NCBI GenBank assembly: GCA_034509495.1
Contig: CM067503.1
Coordinates: 21,699,161 to 21,763,160 of the forward strand
Direction: 5' to 3'
Length of the DNA stretch: 64,000 bases
Source: Acestrorhynchus altus
Taxonomy: Eukaryota > Chordata > Actinopteri > Characiformes > Acestrorhynchidae
The translations under genes and the position numbers were made by a program. Shown piece after piece: positions 51,776 through 64,000 of this stretch (positions within the stretch are counted from its first letter, which is position 1; every line of letters starts with the position of its first letter). The notes under the pieces are model-generated. The model was not told the DNA's origin. It searched no databases and saw nothing but the letters and a program-made list of their open reading frames with translations.

Positions 51776-53867
51776 ACCTCTAATGGCCATAACCTTTCTG
51801 CAGGCTTTATTTTCCCGCTAATGTTGTGTTACTATGCACACAAATGTATTTTCTATAGAGAAATTCTTTACTTATTTACGCTTGATACATCAACAAACAT
51901 GTCATTTGACTGAGGTGCACAAATGTTTGCAGACTAATGCCATCCATTATTGTTGTTTTGTTCTGTAGCATCATATATATAACTATGTAATTCACCTGGG
52001 TCGCACTATGAAAATATAAACTGCAGAAATGGTACAGACTTTAGTTGTTTGGTTGGGTGTGTAATGTGTATTATTTTTGGCTGTTGCTGATGGTCATTGT
52101 GGAGTCTTCCCATTGATCCCAGCTGTGCAGGTACAGGATAAAAAGAGAAGACTAACCGACGCTGTTCATGCGATGGGTATGTAACGGTGTGCAGTGGAAG
52201 AGTGTGAAGGGAAACAAATCAGGGATTTTTATTTGTGACTGTTGTTTCTTTTCTGTAGGGTCCAAAGGCCTGAGTTTTACCACCATGAAATGGTTTTCTT
52301 TATGAAAGATCATATGATACCAGTACTGATACCTTGATTTCGATACTCGTTCCTGAGCAATACTTATTTTACTTACTTTTAAGCTTCTATCACAGTTTAT
52401 TCTGCAGATGTTCACATGTAAAATGCTGTTGCTTCTTCAGATGTGAAAATGCTGAACCAAAATGGAGGACTGTTAACAGCGCTCTGTATATGATACCCAG
52501 ATGTAGTACTGACAACATCTATGATCTTTATGCAGAAACTCATATTGTGATTTACTTTCACACTGATGATTTACATAATCATGATTTAGAAAAAAAAACA
52601 ACCCACTATATTTCAACTTTGTTTTAGAGCAGCATGCTGAAATCTGAGATGGTTTTTTTTTCTCTTCAATTTTTTCTGAAAATGATTAAAAAGACATCTT
52701 TTAAATGCTGAACCAAACTCAGATCTGTTCTAACTCAACACATAACGTTCACTCCCCAATTCACACAGTCCATAAATCGAAACTTCATTTTGAAATCACA
52801 GTTTCTTTGATGTCTCAAGAACCAGATTGTTTACATTTCTGCACCTAGTGAGCTTTGAGTGTTTTTTAAAGGAAGCCCGGTGTTCATCTTATGTTTGCCT
52901 AAAAAGGTAGACAAAAACAGACGGTTCATGTGAATGGCATTAGATAAGATGTTTGCTATGTTACATATCCTTTTAAAAATAATGTAAAAACATAAAGAAT
53001 AAGTAATATAATTCATTTTTAGTTGATGACAATAGCATTTTTAAGTAAAGAATTCAATGAAATATTTTTGGATTAATTTATTAATTCGGTTGACTATGTC
53101 GTTCCATGTCTCTAGGAGAGGCAGCTCTACCCTTGAGGAGAATTACAATTTTGCAGACCATTTTCTGCTCCAACCCTAATTGACCCCATGTGATCACTGT
53201 AATTGCTGCCTTCCAAAATCAGTGATTAGCTGAATGAGGTTAGGGTTGCGTTTGATGTGGAGCCTACAGCAAGGTAGAGCTTCCATGTCACCATATGTAA
53301 ATGTAAAAACCAATTCCTGGTGGACTCTGGCTTTTAGACCTTACAGTGTTTCTGAAAGTGTGTCCTTGTCTGCTTCCTATTGTTTACCTTTCACAGCATG
53401 ACATTTCATATTTTTCCCCTCCCACTACTGTTGCAGTGCCAAGGTTAAGCATGAAGTTGAAGTGTTGATCCATGCGATAGTCCAGTTTGGGTGAAGCCAA
53501 ATGCTCCAGCAGTGTTATTCATTTCCCTTGATAAGAGAATCCGGGCTCTAAAGCTTCTGCATCTCTTTCTGTAACTGTTATATTCAGGGTTTGTGAGTAA
53601 GAAATGAGATGATGGGTGCTAAGGGGGCATAGTGGCTGTAATGAAACAATCACAATGCTAATCAGTCTTGCTGTATTATTACTCTGATGATTACACTTTT
53701 CCACTGATTTGTCTGTGTGATGGTAAATAAAGCTGGTGATGGGCATTGAGGGAGCTCAGCAGGCACAAACGATTAGCTTGTTTTGTATCCTAGACGTGTT
53801 ACCATGGACAGTGACTTGAACACATTTCCCATCAATTAGAAAAGATCAGATGTTGTAACATACAATG

Positions 53868-54175
53868 TATGTCCAAATATTTGTGGACAGCCTTTCTAAT
53901 GAATGAATACAGCTATTTAATCTGCACTCGTTGCTGAAACAGATGTGACACACTCAGTTTAGTCACACTTGGACTCAGTCTAATCCCTGTAAAGAAGATT
54001 TGCCAATGAATAAAGCAAATGAACATTAACCTCCTGGCACCATGTTAAAAAGCACAGTAGTAAAAAAGGATGTGGTGGGGTGGTGATTATCCAACATTCT
54101 TCCTCAATAACGTGATTTCAGAAAGAACATTGAGTGAGCAGGTGTCCCAATAGTTTTGTCCACATAGTGTACATA
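53868..54175. mobile_element. MITE of the 39.2/63.5-kb family
   Basis: TATGTCCAAATATTTGTGGA at the left and GTCCCAATAGTTTTGTCCAC at the right, with TCTAATCCCTGTAAAGAAG inside. Confidence 0.7.
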
Positions 54176-54768
54176 AACAGTCACTGAAGTCAGCAGGTGC
54201 TCAGCCATTATCTAGAGCTTTAAACAGCAGTAATAAAACCAAAATATATATATTTGTGTTCTTATTAGAATGGAGAATTATGTGCTGTTTATTGTTGTAG
54301 GAGTGAAAGTGGCGTAGTTGCATATCATTAAAATAATGACAATGGTTCTAATGGTTCCTGATAACATTGCTTCGATTCAAAGAATTAGATCTAATCACAT
54401 GTCTTGAATTTCCAGTTTGTTCTATTGATAAGGGAACACTCTTCTACACAATACACATTTTCAGTTGTCTATTTATTTAATGATTTTAACATTAAGAGGG
54501 ATGATGGTTGAAAGCGCCGTATGTTATTACACACCAGCATTATTTAACTGTTAAAGACAATTTAATAGAATGTATAAAACCAAACCTCAGGATAGTTGAA
54601 ACCAAAAGTATTGATTCAGTACAAAAAGCACTTGTGGCAATGTACTGCAGACAGAGGTTGTAATTCTCTTCAATTCGATTGATCTTTTGGTGATTTTCCT
54701 GCAGAGTGCTTGGCTGTTAAGAGTTCCTCACACGACGAATGAACCAATAGAGAACTTTTACTTTTAAT

Positions 54769-54773
<5 letters not shown>

Positions 54774-54803
<30 letters not shown>
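54774..54803 (+). repeat. Poly(T) tract
   Basis: About 30 T. Confidence 0.95.
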
Positions 54804-54807
<4 letters not shown>

Positions 54808-56962
54808 GAAGCCATGCAGATAAGATCAGTGGACGTAAAGCAGGGGGAAATGATATTTAGAATTTCTGTTGTAATGACTTTCTGTATAAGATGAGGTGTG
54901 TTTCTAGCACTGGACATTAATTTTCTTTAATTATTAAATCAGCAGAACCTTGACTTAGCTTGGAGCGCTGCCAGATCATGACTTCATCAGCTCCTCGACT
55001 CTTGCCAGCCTTAAAATAACATCGTCATCCTTCTGGGAGAAGGTGACACGATGCAGATGAGACGTCGCTGCTAACTGTTAGCCAGTCATGCTCTCAGCCA
55101 TAACCTGTAATTAGTCTTCTTGCTCCAGGCGGTATTGGACACTACGTGGTGGGCTTGTTGCACTTAGAAAGGCCTCGGTGGATTTTTTTTGTTTGTTTCT
55201 AATTGTCTTCCTGCCTGCACGCTGTGCATTGACCAGGTACAGGGGAATACCAGGGGCTGCCTGCTCTTTTATTAGCAATGTAGTTCCAGCTCCCCAGAGG
55301 CCGGCAGCAGAGCAGATGGCTGAGCCAGGCGTCTATTGTGTGAGAGTGGGATGCAGGAGGACATGTATTTAAAATGATCTCTTTAAGGAAGGCAGTGGTG
55401 TTTTAACAGAAGCATGTCATGTATAGCATCAAGTATAAGAAGTTGTAAGAATTGCAGGCCTGTGCTGATATATTTTGTATATTTTATGTATTTCAATGTA
55501 CAAATCTTCCAATGCTGGTACATAAATTGTTGAATATAGAAATTGGGACGATTAAACCAAATGAGTGTTACTATAAACAAAACACAAATGATGACTTACA
55601 CTTAATAAAATGTTAATAGTTTAAAATTGTGTAGCATTTTTTTTCCCCATAAAATAACAGCTTCACAATCATTGTGATGCTCCACTGTCATGTAAAAGGG
55701 AGACAATCATCTGTCGTTGCTACTCCAGGTGTTTTGCGCTGCTAACTGCACAGGCTAGCCATGTAACTTAAGTGAAGCAAGCAGTGCTTGAGAGAACTGC
55801 ATGACACTGCGAGACATTTATGTCCTGTAACTCTACCAGAAGAGTCCACATGCTTATTTTATTTCAGATGCTGCTTTTGAAAGTCTCTGCTAATAAAATA
55901 GATTTTTATTATTTGAGGAAACACAAAGCATGATTTGTTTTTACCGACTTCATTTGCTCTCTCCTCCTTTAAATCATATCCAGGAGCAAAAATTAAGAGT
56001 ATAAAATTACATATATATGTATACTGTACAGAACATCTCTTCATTTCTGAGAATGTTTATGCCTGATATCTCAAGCACATTATTTGTTTTTTTCTTCAGA
56101 CATGACACACTATGTAAGTTATTTAGAATTGACTCTACAGAAGGAAGGAAATCTCAATAGTATTGGTTCTCTGGAGGTGATGCGGTTGAATCTGAAGAGG
56201 CATATAATGGAAGCTTCTTCTGCAAGCTGAGTCGGAGGTGTTGGAGCTGTGAAACGTGTTAAAAAGCAGCAGTATTTTTGGACACTGTCAAGGATTCAGT
56301 GTTGCACAGAGGCAACCGTATGCCGCATAATGCATGGCCTAATTGGATCTTGCGTGAGGAGCAGCTGCCTAGTCGTCATCAAAACCTCCTGTCACACCCT
56401 GTCCACCCAACACATCCTTTTGTTTTCCCACTGAATCCTGCTGTGCTGCTTAGGACACACAGTCGGGCGCTGGCTGTCTGCAGTCTTCTGAAGATGACTA
56501 ACGAGACAGTTGGCCAAGGTCCACCTGTGGACCAGAAAGAGATTTGCATTCTGGATGTTGTAGTCACGATTGTGTATGCAGCTCAGATGTAGTCAGTTAA
56601 TCCGGACATAAACCGGGAATTTTGAAATTTGTCAGTTTTCACTGGAGCTAGAAGACTAAACCAGATTGATGAAGCTAAAAAAGTAATGGAGGCTTATCTC
56701 CCAACAGTTGATCAGTATTCTCTGACAGACTTGCTTATGCTTATTTATTTTATTTTTTTGGACTGAACGACCCAGTTTCCATTAAACTTGTTTGGTCATA
56801 CAGATTTTAAGTCAGTATTTCTCATAGTTGAAGTGTTACATTTATTTGTGTGCCAGTTCCTGTTAGATGCCTCAAAAGTTTACCCAAATTGACCCAATTT
56901 GTGGGTGTGTGGGCCACTCTGTGTTTGAATTTGTGATGAAGATAAACATTTTTCTTGTTCAA

Positions 56963-57256
56963 CATAGGGCTGGCCGATATGGATAACAAAATCTTATCCA
57001 GATAAGTTTTAGCTGAATGGCAGTATACCATAAGATATCTGTGGAAAATACAACGCACGAAGACTGTTACTGTATTTAAACACTGAAATTTGAGCTTACT
57101 TTTTTCTGCACAGACACCAAGTCTTATGTCCCTTATGCCCACTTGAGTGGGGGTGGAGGGGAGCTGAGAGCAGGGGGCAGAGCAGGGCGAGCCCATATCT
57201 TCCTCTGTTTATATTCTGATATTGATAGAAATATTGATATATCGCTCAGCCGTACT
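56963..57256. mobile_element. hAT-like non-autonomous element (imperfect TIRs)
   Basis: Left AGGGCTGGCCGATATGGATA and right TTGATATATCGCTCAGCCGT are imperfect inverted copies of a common fish hAT terminus. No coding capacity. Confidence 0.5.
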
Positions 57257-57949
57257 TCAGCAGTAAGGAGCTTATAATAGTTTTGCGAGAAATTTGATTA
57301 GCTGGTCTTAACACACATCATATTGTTTACTTTGTTTCAGTTCTTGTGTAACCAGCTGCTTTTCACTGGATTTACCAGACACTTTGTTCAGTGGTACGGC
57401 AACTTCATACGGGAGAAAATTGCAAGTGGGGGGAAAGTTTAGGTAGAGTAACTGTTTTGTAAATACTTTTTGAGGATTTTTGTTGGTCTGTTCATCAAAA
57501 AAATGTTTATACAATGTAAACGAGCAATAATCATGGCACTACACATTTTAAAATCATGAGGCATGCAGTTTTTTTATATATATTATATATACAAAATTAC
57601 AATATATATATTTTGACAGTTGCAGTGTGTGCATGTGCAATACTCACATCGCAGGATTTGCAATGTCATGCAAGGCAAACCATACATGTCATGTTAAAAC
57701 TTGCTTGATAAAGAAGGAGTGGTTGCACTGTTAGATATTTCTACCAGAGGCAGATCATATCTGTCTGATTTTATTTGTTTTACTCCAGTTTTTTTCACAG
57801 TTAATTATTAATATCATGGCGTGCTGGATCTCTGATGTCTGGCTTCAGGTTTAAAAGGACAGTGTAGGTAAACCTGGGTTAATAGTACGAGTTAAAGACT
57901 TGAAGCATAAAGCAAACATCCTGCAGGGTCAGTTAATGGACCCTTAGGC

Positions 57950-58765
57950 AAGCATCAAAGCTTGTAGAAGCGTCTTTGTAGTGAGTTTTCGGACCTTGTT
58001 TGATGGATTTTCACCCACTCTTTGCAACCAATTTCTAGTTCTGTGTAATCCATGGGATGTCTTGAGATCAGTGCACATATTTTAAGGATGTTTATGCAGG
58101 TGGAATGATAAGGCCATGGCAAAACTTTCAGCTTATGCTTCTTGAGGTAGTCCACTGTAGATTTTGCTATGTTTAGGATCATTTTCCTGCTTGGAGAAGC
58201 AGTCTTCTTCCCATCATCAGCTTTTGTACAGACAGTCAGATGTTCACTTCTAGAATTTGCTGGTATTTAAATGTATCCTTTCTTCCTCTACCAGTCTCCA
58301 TGCCACCGGCTGCAGCACAAGCCCAAAGCTTAATCAGTCCACCTCTGTGGTTAACAGTTTGAAGGGAATACTTTTCAGCTGCCTTTTTCTTTAAACATAC
58401 CATGAATGATTGCAGCCAAACGTTGTATCTTAACAGGAAACGTTAAATTCTAAAGACTCTTATGAAGGTCCTATTTGTGCAGGCTAAGCTGCACAGTACA
58501 ACAGTGCACCACCACTGCAGTCTGCTCAGTCTCCAATCACTCCACAGTCGGCAAACTGAGCGGATTGTTGTAACACGGTAGTCAGAGTAATTATAAAAGT
58601 TTAGATTGATTAAAGGTTTTCTGATCACTCCAAACCTCCCATTTTAATCTTGCTTAAAATTATGAATAAACGTTTTGGCTTTAACATTGAGCATATCTAC
58701 TCAACAGATTCACGGTAACAGATGTTTTGACCAGGGGTGTCCAAATATTTGTATGCCTCTATACA
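57950..58765 (-). pseudogene. Tc1/mariner-like transposase fossil
   Basis: The minus strand encodes a decayed transposase C-terminal half: ENDPKHSK (counterpart of the conserved NDPKHTSK), STVDYLKKHKLKVLPWPYHS and LEIGCKEWVKIHQTRSENSL. Frames are broken by indels. The right end carries GGGGTGTCCAAATATTTGTA, a Tc1-type tip. Confidence 0.7.
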
Positions 58766-61430
58766 TCAGTCCAGGACCCTGTGCATGGTTAAATGGTTTC
58801 TAAAACCTCAACCTCTAATAACCAGATACAATGTGAAAATGTTTCAGGATCACTAGGCCATCATTTAGAGTCAGTAGAACAGCTATGTAGGACTCCCAGT
58901 AGCCAAATTCAGACGTGTCAGAGAATGTTTGTTCACAGCTTACTGCTTCTGCTTTGGGAGCAATCTTGTTTGACTTTAAGATGATTTCACATCATTTGTC
59001 TGCTGTCAGAAGAACCCAGAGGAATAGTTTGGCATCTTTAGATGCCAGCCAAGTAGAGAGCTTTGAATCCAGGAAATCTATTGGGTCAACTGAACAGTTA
59101 AGACAGGGTCAGTCAATCATTATAATATGGTGCGTCCTGGGACTCCAAAGTGGTTAAACCAGCAAAGGCAGGTTTTTACATATGCTGGCTCTGACTTTCT
59201 GCCATTTCGGTGTTTGCTTTGCTAAAAATAGAGGTGCAAATGAGTAGCTATGTAACTATTTTCAGACACAGCATTTAAATAGATCTGGAAGATTGGCTGA
59301 TATTAGCAGTGGGCCGTAAGAGTGAATGCCAACAATAAAATCCTGTTTGGAGGGAGAGATTAATTTCCATATTCAAGGAATTGATTCATATTCCCATGGA
59401 ATCTCTGTGGAGCTTTACAGAATTAGGCATGACCTAGCACAGCATAATGCTGAAAGACTAAAAGTTGAAAAAGGACTTGACCGTGCAGAAGTTTTAGGCA
59501 CCTGAGCACATAATTAAAATAGTGCATACAGATGTGGGGCCCATACGAACTACTGAGAAGCATTATGAGTTACTATAATGAAAATCACAGAAGTTGGATG
59601 AGCCTATGATTTCAGTGTTTTATTTTGATCTTTTGTTGCAAATTTGAGTCTTGGCCCTCCGTGGGTTGAGGATTTTGGTTTTCAGTGACTCTTGGAATCT
59701 CATTTTGTCATTGGTAAAGTTTTTCAACATGAATCTTCTTTCATGGAGGTCCAATTTGTGATTTCACTTAATTTTTTTTGAGCAGTTGAAATCTGTACAA
59801 GAGCAAAAACATTTGTTTATAGACTACAGTTTATGACCCAACCATCAGATTAGTTTTGTTGAGCAAGACCTGGAAAACCATTTGAGGGAACCGTGAATTC
59901 TGCTCTGTCAGAGCATGTTTACGGAGAATGAATCTTGTAGCATGAACTGTGCAAAATACATATTCTAGGCCCACACATATCACATGATGAAGGTGTTCTG
60001 CAAGGAGTGGGCCAGAATTCCTCCATGCTCTGGTTGTTCCAGTTGTTTCAGCCAAGTGTGTGTAACCAGTTACTGAAATGAGGAGGGCAGTCACTTTTCC
60101 TTTTAAGGGATTGGGTACTAAAAATCTATTCCTAAGGACATTGGTCAACACCCCCCCCCCCCCTCCCCCTTTTTATACACTGTGTTTTGGTATGTGAGAA
60201 GAAGTGAGGTCCGTCATTTACATTGTAGCCGGCATCATGGAAAATTATGTTTGTCAATCCTGTAAGTGGGCCTGACTGCCACTTCACAACAATGACAGCA
60301 GCAAATCTAAAGAGATTGCTATTCATGTCACACCCACACTGCTGAAAGAGCAAGTCCACTGTTTCTTATCACCACTCTGTTAAAGCTGACAGAGATAAAC
60401 ATTTATGCCACTTTCACAATTCAGGTCCTCATTACCTCTGGCCATGTGCCAGCCACTTCCAACTACAAACAAAGCTGTTTTCAGCCCACATTCCTTTTAG
60501 AACAGCTCATTTATCTCACTAATCGCCTGAGACAGAGCAGTCCAGCTATGGGCCATCATTTCTGAGTTTACTGTAATGAGTAGTTTCTGAGATTGGTGAT
60601 CAGGTGACTGGCTGCACTCTTGCCATGGGTTCTTGTCATCATGTGACATGTCCCCCTGACACTGTAATGGGGAGAGTATAGGCCAGAACTTTATATTTTT
60701 TGATACAAATACTGTTGCTTTAACTCCAGTATCAATTGTTTCATTGTACTTTTCCACAAAGTACAGTATTTTGATGCCCAGCTCAAGTGTAGTCCAAGTA
60801 GAATAATTTCACTTCCCACTTGCAAACGTGTCGGTTGAATTTGTTGGTGGTGATTCAGCAGGTCTGGAGGTTTGGAGCTGGGAAATTGCAAGCAGGCAAT
60901 AATATATTTAAATGTTTAACAACATCTAATCTTGTATAATCATCTAATAAACTATATTATTTTATTTGATTATTTATGTTTAGTTAAAGAAAGGGACAAA
61001 AGAGTGGAGCTGTCACTGTAGGATGTTGGAGCTGTTTATTTGAGTTTACAGTGGAAACTGAATTGCAGCTTTATTTATTCATTTGACTAAAAGCATTTAC
61101 CCTAAAACGTAGTGCTTCAGGTGCCTTAATGTCATCTCCCTGCCCTTTCATAACTTGACTGCCTTGTAGTGCTGTGCTTAAGGTATTAGGATATGAGCAT
61201 ATTTAAGGGCTTGTATTATATTTTATGTCCTGTATATCTATAAATTGTTGCATAAATTAGAACCCTTTTGGTTCATTGCACACAGTCGTATAGAGAATAC
61301 ACAATCCTAACCTGTAGGGTCAGTACAATCATTTCACCAGTGTTCATGCCACAGGGAAACCATAAGTTGTAACCTATTGCGTTAGCATGCCATTGTGGGA
61401 TACAATGGCATTGCTATGGTAACTGTAGTC
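58766..61430 (+). other. relch intron, unassigned
   Basis: Three adjacent minus-strand frames (59831-60151, 60132-60359, 60497-60757) have no recognised family. A C-run lies at 60150-60172. Possibly an old transposon, not proven. Confidence 0.35.
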
Positions 61431-61537
61431 TTTGTCGTCGTCCCCCCCACCCCTCCTCTCTCACTCATGTCCCTCCCTCTTGTTGCCACATTTAGAGTCA
61501 CTTGGACATTCATCTCTCACTGATATTCTGTACCTGA

Positions 61538-61539
<2 letters not shown>

Positions 61540-61588
<49 letters not shown>
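61540..61588 (+). repeat. (GT)n microsatellite
   Basis: About 24 GT units. Confidence 0.95.
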
Positions 61589-61589
<1 letters not shown>

Positions 61590-62436
61590 CACAGTAAACA
61601 TGCTGTCATTTACACTTTACTTCTTAATACTATATAGGCTGCACTGGCACGACCTCACAGGGGTCTATATTAGAGGCCGGCCGATATATCAGGCCAATAT
61701 TCGTGTTTAGTTACACCAGCTTAATATCAGATATGTCTGCAGACAGCACTGTTTTATTGGTGCAATGGAATGTGCTGCTGCCACATGTGACCCCAAGCCA
61801 AAACTTTTTGGAAGACAACAGCAACAACAGTCCTGGGAAATAAAGGTAAGGCTTCAATTCTGATATTTCAAAATCTTATGGCCAAATATTTACTATATGA
61901 TACTAGTAAACTATAAAGTGTTGCTTCACTTGGTGAAAGAAAATTCGAACAGCATTGAACCGTCGGGAGCTGGAATAATGCTACAGCTGGGTGAAGGTTC
62001 ACATATTAGTCAACTTTAAGAATTGCAGTGGAATTACCATCTTACTTAACATATAATCCCCGATGTTATCAGTTCCATTTTATTTTTCCTGTGTCACTGT
62101 CATAGAATTTCCCTGTGTGTGGGGTGGAGAAGGTGGCCGCTCTCACAGACCCTGCAGCACGATTGAGGGCTGCGTTACTCCTCCCCACTCACAGACAGAG
62201 CTGCCCTGGAGCCGCCCACAGCGCTGTAGGACATTTGTTCGGAAGCATGGTTTAGTTGATTCCATCCAACTTATGATGTGCATCTGCGCGGGTTTCCATT
62301 GACTGTGTAATGCAAGTAAACAAATGAACATCAGCCTCATAAGGTGACGTTTTCCGGCCAATGACTCTATAGATACACGTCACATGCCAAGAATGTCAGA
62401 AATCACTGAGGGTTTAACGCTGTCCTCACCGTGCAA

Positions 62437-62665
62437 CAATTATTTATTTAGCGCTTTTTACAACAAGGAAGCAGCTTTACAGAAATCTGGGCCTGAAATG
62501 AGCAGCCAGTGGCAAGGAAAAACTCCCTCAGGCTAGGAGGAAGAAACCTTGAGAGGAACCAAGGCTCTTAAGTGGAACCCATCCTCCTCTGGTCTACACC
62601 GGAGAGCATAAACAAAGGCACAATACATGGGCATAGAATGTATAATAGAAAAGAAATGAAATAGA
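62437..62665 (+). mobile_element. Dispersed repeat (family of 23186-23440)
   Basis: TTTATTTAGCGCTTTTTACA, GGAAAAACTCCCTCAGGC, GAAGAAACCTTGAGAGGAAC, CCCATCCTCCTCTGGTCTAC. Confidence 0.75.
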
Positions 62666-63477
62666 GAGGAAATAAAATTTTGCTTGCATTATCTGTGATA
62701 CAAGTATGAATAGATAATGGCAGTGGAAATTTGAGTTGGATGCAAGCTACTAACAACGCAATTACAATGCAAGTCATTTCATTTCTTATTTTTTGTGATG
62801 ACTAGATTTTGGTAATTTGGTTTAACTTGTAAGCAATCTGTTAACAACAAAAGCAACACTTAATTGAATGTTTTTGGCTCTTTTACATTTTTTTTTCAAC
62901 AATATATTAGCGTGTAATTGGTTTAATGTGTGTAGAATCATGGAAGTGAAGATGAAGGCACTGCTAAAATGCTAATGAATGTTTCTTCTGTTTAGTGATT
63001 GCTGTCTGATGGCTGAACAAGAATTAAAACCATGGCAGCGTTTCAGCGGGCCGACACCAGGGAAAGTCAGGTGCAGTGTCTGCAGTGGACTGGTGAGCTT
63101 TATGAAGACGAGAGGAGCCACCTCACAGGAGAACATGAAGAACAGTTGTGTCTCCTGCATGAGAACCTGCTGTTCTTATACTGCGAGTACTGAGAACTTT
63201 CAGTGAAAGACGGGTCGAGTGAGGGAAACATTAAGGCCCATTCCTTTTTACATTGTTCTCTCTCAGGAAAGAGGGGTTTGTTGCTGTTATTTGCATTAAA
63301 TGTTTTGATTCAGTTGGTTATTTGAGGACTTTGTTTTATATTGTTTTTGCAGTTGCAATGTTGTTTATTTATACAGATGGTTTAAGTCAGTGTTCAATAA
63401 ATGATGAGTTCAGAAATGTTGTGCATCCACTTATTATTGTGAGTGTGACTGTTACGCATGCAAATAAAGCGAAAAAG

Positions 63478-63950
63478 TTTTGTGGACACCTCTTCTAATG
63501 AGTGCATTCTTTAAGTTGCACCCATTACTGACACAGATTTGGGAATGTGAACTTGTCTAATCACTGTAGAGAAGTACTGCCAATAGACTAGGACTCTCTG
63601 AAGCGGAGAAACTTGAACCTGCTTGAATGATTGCGCTCCATATCAGTGTTTCCCAACCCGGTTCCTGGAGGCACACCTGCCCTACACTTTTTAGCTTTAA
63701 CACGCCCCTTGCATCTCTGAAGGGCTTGTTAATGAGCTGATTAGTTGAATCAGGTGTGTGGGGAGCAGGGTAAGCCCTATAACATGCAGAGCAGGTGTCC
63801 CTCTGGAACAGGGTTGGGAAACACCGCTCCATACAGTACTTTTGGGATGATATGGGTGTTGGGAATGGTGGGGTGTTAATCATCCAATATCTTGATCTCA
63901 CTAACCCTCTTGTCACTGAATGCAATCAAATCCTCACAGCAGTGCTACAC
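63478..63950. mobile_element. MITE of the 39.2/53.9-kb family, split by a nested insertion
   Basis: TTTGTGGACACCTCTTCTAA at the left and CACTGTAGAGAAGTACTGCC as in the sister copies; interrupted at 63643-63825. Confidence 0.65.
63643..63825. mobile_element. Nested hAT-type MITE with 8-bp TSD
   Basis: 183 bp, TIRs GTTTCCCAACCC / GGGTTGGGAAAC, flanked by identical GCTCCATA at 63635-63642 and 63826-63833. Confidence 0.85.
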
Positions 63951-64000
63951 TTACACACACACACACAGAGTACCCCAATTAAACAACAGCAGCCATCTTA

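Larger units (their letters stand above)
49733..64000 (+). other. relch: relch intron 1 (continues beyond window)
   Basis: Over 14 kb with no recognisable exon. It holds minisatellite and CA repeats (49.95-50.2 kb), several transposon fossils listed separately, and unique AT-rich stretches. Some unique blocks (about 54.94-55.18 and 56.27-56.47 kb) look unusually complex for intron DNA and may be conserved regulatory sequence; this is speculation. Confidence 0.7.

Overview
The window looks like nuclear DNA of a ray-finned (teleost) fish. It holds intron-rich vertebrate genes with GT-AG junctions, CpG-rich first exons, long CA/TG and AT microsatellites, many short inverted-repeat DNA transposons (hAT-, Tc1- and pogo-like), and decayed LINE fragments. 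The species cannot be named from the sequence. All calls come from reading the DNA and from remembered human protein families; no search was run.

Layout. (1) 1-17.9 kb, plus strand: the last 13 coding exons and 3'UTR of arfgef1 (BIG1), an ARF guanine-nucleotide exchange factor of the trans-Golgi. The Sec7 catalytic domain lies upstream of the window. (2) 17.9-44.9 kb, minus strand: a complete cspp1 gene (centrosome and spindle pole associated protein 1). I could reconstruct 30 coding exons whose phases join throughout into an open frame of about 1206 codons. arfgef1 and cspp1 are tail-to-tail, with opposing poly(A) signals about 100 bp apart. (3) 44.4-46.4 kb: the cspp1 CpG-rich promoter, followed by a 1,033-bp hAT-type element with an exact 8-bp target-site duplication. 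(4) 46.4-49.1 kb: AT-rich intergenic DNA ending in a minisatellite. (5) 49.1-64 kb, plus strand: promoter, 5'UTR and first coding exon of relch (KIAA1468; LisH domain, RAB11 effector), then more than 14 kb of intron 1 filled with repeats. No second relch exon was found.

The three genes are unrelated housekeeping trafficking or cytoskeleton genes, and nothing suggests an operon-like system. The human orthologues of arfgef1 and cspp1 are neighbours on 8q13, whereas human RELCH is on 18q21, so the right-hand junction is a synteny break relative to human.

The most interesting points are a tandem duplication inside cspp1 that copied a coiled-coil exon, with both copies apparently spliceable in frame; a cspp1 exon with no GT donor before its in-frame stop; a GC-AG intron and a 110-bp TG run abutting a 3' splice site in arfgef1; a hAT insertion carrying its own GC-rich CCAAT-box segment beside the cspp1 promoter; and a GC-rich repeat shared by the flanks of the cspp1 and relch first exons. 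I saw no novel multi-gene system, CRISPR array, tRNA or rRNA gene.
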